Shown here: positions 6,320 to 8,607 of the stretch, one piece after another
Position numbering within the stretch: the stretch's first letter is position 1
Layout of the letters: the number at the start of each line of letters is the position of its first letter
DNA from: an uncultured Lachnospiraceae bacterium
GTDB taxonomy: Bacteria > Bacillota > Clostridia > Lachnospirales > Lachnospiraceae
Length of the DNA: 8,607 nt
Assembly (NCBI GenBank): GCA_910586405.1
Contig: CAJUII010000116.1
Location: 1-8,607 of the forward strand
Direction of reading: 5' to 3'
Notes under the pieces: model-generated
The model's database searches: none
What the model was told of the DNA's origin: nothing
What the model saw: the letters and a program-made list of their open reading frames with translations, nothing else
Position numbers and translations under genes: made by a program

Positions 6320-7909
6320 CTATTGTGAGCGTCTCTCTAAACGCCCGCCTTCTTGAAAATCAGATAGTTCCGGCTTTCCCTCGGGGCGCTCACCCGTCTT
6401 GAAGCCCTGCCTGCCGCCGCCAAATCCGCCGCCCTCACCGTAAATCAAACCTTCCATTGTCACTGCTGTGGATAAATCGCCGGTCTTTACTGTATAAGAA
6501 CTGCCTGCCTGAATCTCAGGCGTGCTGATCACAACAGAATTATAACTTTTCTGCATTGTCCATGCAAGAAGCTCCTTCCCTTCACTGTCAAGCAAAACAA
6601 TATCGCTTCCAGCCGCGTTCTGCGCGGAAGTATTGACAAGAATCGCCCCCTGTGTTGAAGCCTCCCCGAAATTCTGCGCCATGCCGCTCTGGCCTGCCGC
6701 CACCACGATACCGCCGCTGATACTGGCTTCAATGTCATAATCAAGTGCACTGTCCCCGCCGCTTGAAGGTCCAGCCACATAGAGCTCACCGCCGCTCATA
6801 TAAAAACTCCCGTTCGAGTCCACGCCGTCGCCCTCCGCATCAATACGAATCACTCCGCCTGAGATATTGATGCTGGCTTGGGGATGCGATTTCCCCTTGC
6901 CGCCGCCGCGGAAATTTTTCTCCGTGTCTGCCGCCGTCTCCGCGTCCGTCTCTGTGTTTGTCCCTGTATCTATATCTGTACGTTTATCTGTCGCGTTCAG
7001 CCCGTCGTTCTGCGCTTTGATCTCAAACTCGCCGCCGGACAGGTTGAGCACCCTCGCCTCCAGGCCCTCGTTCAACGCGTCGATCACAATCCTGCCTCCT
7101 GAGATATTCAGCTCATTCAGCGCGGTAATGCCGTCGCTGCCTGCTGACAGCGTAAACGCACCGCCCGTAATCGAGACATTTCCCTGTGTCAGATCATCGT
7201 CATTGACAGACTTCACAGCCGCCTTTCCAGCCGTAATATAAAAATTTCCATCTGCAACTGCCACGCTGTCCTTGCCTGTCATGCCATGTGACGACGCCGT
7301 AATCTCATATGTCCCGTTCGTGACCACAAGGTCATTTTTCGACACAATTCCATGTCCCGCAGGGGCATTCACAGAAAGTTCACCTGTCCCGTTCAGCGTC
7401 AAATCATCTTTGGAAAAAATAACGCCGTCAATGTTGTTATCGTCCACAGCCTCAAAGGTTCCGCCGTTTGCAAGCGTGTTTTTCGTGCCGTCCGCAAGGG
7501 TTATAAACACCTTGTCTGCCTTTTTTACATAGATGGCAGCAGAGGTTTTCGCGGTCAGCGCTACACCGTTTAACACCAGTTGGACTTTCTCGTTTTTGTC
7601 CACATCGACCACTATTCTGCCGTCGCTGAGCGCCCCCTCCAGGAGATAGTCTCCCTCTCCTGTGATTGTGATTACACTGCCGTCAATCGTCACCTTCTTA
7701 GAATCCGTCGTGCAGCCCGCGTCAGAGAGCGTGATACGCTCACACGCCGCTGCATCGTATTCGCCGCTCAAATCGCGGTCTGAAAAGAGTTGCGTCTCCT
7801 TCGCCGCCGCATTTACCGTATTGTCGGGTTCCATTGCATTGCCGCAGGATACTGCGCACAGGCTCAACGCGCAAATGACAGCTATCATGAAATACCGCTT
7901 TTTATGCAT
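6320..7909 (-). CDS. Cthe_2159-type carbohydrate-binding domain lipoprotein (DUF4353)
   Basis: Secreted surface protein of 529 residues, probably binding an acidic or cellulose-like glycan, as known for Clostridium thermocellum Cthe_2159. Seen: a signal peptide (KKRY, then a hydrophobic run) ending at a lipobox-like AVSC with Cys22, then parallel beta-helix rungs: LVLNGVALTAKTSAAIYVKKADKV, VTNGTYEITASSHGMTGKDS, VSITGGAFTLSAGSDGI, LNISGGRIVIDALNEGL, LNLSGGEFEIKAQNDGL, INISGGVIRIDAEGDGV and later SGG turns. Aspartates in the DG turns are suited to calcium binding. A Thr/Asp/Glu-rich insert (about 306-340) interrupts the rungs, and a Gly-rich tail follows residue 490. ATG 7909 has AAGGAG 9 nt upstream. 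It follows the DUF4956 gene by 51 nt and precedes the decayed two-component genes. The last residues (RLERRSQ) adjoin a deletion junction, so the native C-terminus may have been altered. No catalytic domain is seen. Confidence 0.85.
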   Translation of the reverse strand: MHKKRYFMIAVICALSLCAVSCGNAMEPDNTVNAAAKETQLFSDRDLSGEYDAAACERITLSDAGCTTDSKKVTIDGSVITITGEGDYLLEGALSDGRIVVDVDKNEKVQLVLNGVALTAKTSAAIYVKKADKVFITLADGTKNTLANGGTFEAVDDNNIDGVIFSKDDLTLNGTGELSVNAPAGHGIVSKNDLVVTNGTYEITASSHGMTGKDSVAVADGNFYITAGKAAVKSVNDDDLTQGNVSITGGAFTLSAGSDGITALNELNISGGRIVIDALNEGLEARVLNLSGGEFEIKAQNDGLNATDKRTDIDTGTNTETDAETAADTEKNFRGGGKGKSHPQASINISGGVIRIDAEGDGVDSNGSFYMSGGELYVAGPSSGGDSALDYDIEASISGGIVVAAGQSGMAQNFGEASTQGAILVNTSAQNAAGSDIVLLDSEGKELLAWTMQKSYNSVVISTPEIQAGSSYTVKTGDLSTAVTMEGLIYGEGGGFGGGRQGFKTGERPEGKPELSDFQEGGRLERRSQ

Positions 7910-7960
7910 ACACTTCCACTCCTTCTAAATATTTGTTTCGCATCGTACTTCCCACGCTCC

Positions 7961-8607
7961 CTACATCATCTCCAAAGCGCCGCTCTCCTGATACGACAGC
8001 GCTACTTCAAGATTGCCATTGCGGCAGCGTATCTCATCTATAAAGGCTTTCTCCGCCTTCGCCTCGCGAAACGTAATCTGATAAGTCAGCTTAAACAGAC
8101 TGCCCATATTTGTTGTCTTGACGCTGACAAGGCTGTACTTCTCGGTATAGCGTGCAAACAGGTCATCAAACACCTCCACATAATCTAAATCCTCCGACAT
8201 CGTAATATGCAGCGTCCGTTCCAGCACTGCGCGCTTTCTCATGCCAAACTCAATCTGCGCGTAAAACACATCGACCAGCCCCAGAATCACCACAAACAAA
8301 AACGCATATGCGAGATACCCCATTCCGGTCATAATCCCCGCCGCCATCGCCATAAACAGCACGCCAATCTCCTTCGCCGTGCCGGGCACCGAGCGAAACC
8401 GCACCAGACTAAATGCGCCCGCCACGGCAACCCCCGCGCCAACGTTTCCATTCACCATCATAATCACCACGCACACAATCGCCGGTATCGTCGCAATTGT
8501 CACAATAAAGTTCCTAGAATAAGCATTTTTGTACATATAGAAAATAGCTATGATCCATCCTATAACAAGTGCGCTGGCAATACAATACATAAAATCCGCC
8601 ACCGATA
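7961..8607 (-). CDS. DUF4956 multispanning membrane protein (5' end outside window)
   Basis: Membrane protein of unknown function, at least 213 residues visible. The frame is open to the window edge, and a GTG at 8602 is not convincing as the start because DUF4956 proteins usually have a few more residues before this point. Seen: hydrophobic segments at about 5-22, 32-50, 53-66 and 80-110 (counted from that GTG); the family signature NGNVGAGVAVAGAFSLVRFR followed by SVPGTAKEIGVLFMAMAAGI; and a soluble C-terminal domain from about 125, with a ferredoxin-like alternation (TLHITMSEDLDYVEVFDDLF, then FKLTYQITFREA). Such proteins are commonly encoded next to VTC-type polyphosphate polymerase domain proteins, CotH-like kinases and Cthe_2159-type beta-helix proteins; the last of these follows here after 51 nt, so co-transcription is likely. 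Family call firm, function unknown. Confidence 0.88.
   Translation of the reverse strand, partial: SVADFMYCIASALVIGWIIAIFYMYKNAYSRNFIVTIATIPAIVCVVIMMVNGNVGAGVAVAGAFSLVRFRSVPGTAKEIGVLFMAMAAGIMTGMGYLAYAFLFVVILGLVDVFYAQIEFGMRKRAVLERTLHITMSEDLDYVEVFDDLFARYTEKYSLVSVKTTNMGSLFKLTYQITFREAKAEKAFIDEIRCRNGNLEVALSYQESGALEMM

Noticed and set aside
6867..7532. Plus-strand Ser/Phe/Val-rich frames opposite the lipoprotein
   Set aside because: They arise from the complement of repetitive Gly/Asp/Asn beta-helix codons and have no independent support.
6320..7909. Repeated SGG/DG blocks as a DNA tandem repeat
   Set aside because: The repetition is at protein level (beta-helix rungs); the nucleotide sequence is diverged, with no true tandem array.

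Overview
The window looks like a chromosomal stretch from a Gram-positive Clostridia-type bacterium, most likely Lachnospiraceae. This is inferred from purine-rich Shine-Dalgarno sites (GGAGGAG, GGAGGGA, AAGGAG), from the histidine-kinase core, and from the pairing of a DUF4956 membrane protein with a Cthe_2159-type beta-helix lipoprotein. No RNA gene, insertion sequence or CRISPR array is visible. All genes lie on the minus strand except one small regulator at 4674-4997.

Region A (62-4406, minus strand) is a compact four-gene surface-glycan operon. In transcription order it holds a small GT2 glycosyltransferase with an N-x-GGAGGF motif (4406-3477), an ABC-2 polysaccharide-export permease (Wzm type, 3451-2675), its ATPase (Wzt type, 2675-1932, no C-terminal glycan-binding domain), and a large GT2 enzyme with GlfT2-like architecture (1855-62). 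Gene content matches the mycobacterial galactan logic of a priming transferase (GlfT1), an exporter (Wzm/Wzt) and a polymerase (GlfT2). The likely product is a galactofuranose-type or related polymer made on a lipid carrier in the cytoplasm and exported by the ABC transporter. The sugar itself is not proven by the sequence. A good promoter lies just upstream (4465-4493).

Region B (4407-4673) is an AT-rich divergent intergenic region with the operon promoter, a direct repeat pair and a perfect 9-bp inverted repeat. It leads into a small Cro/C1-type (XRE) regulator on the plus strand, which may control itself and perhaps the glycan operon.

Region C (4979-8607, minus strand) reads from the right edge: a DUF4956 membrane protein (running off the window), a secreted carbohydrate-binding-domain lipoprotein, then a decayed two-component system. 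The response regulator has lost its first half-domain and most of its DNA-binding domain. The kinase has lost its first membrane segment and most of its sensor. The two remnants abut at about 5950-5960, which points to at least two internal deletions. The kinase remnant ends tail-to-tail with the XRE gene, overlapping it by 19 bp.
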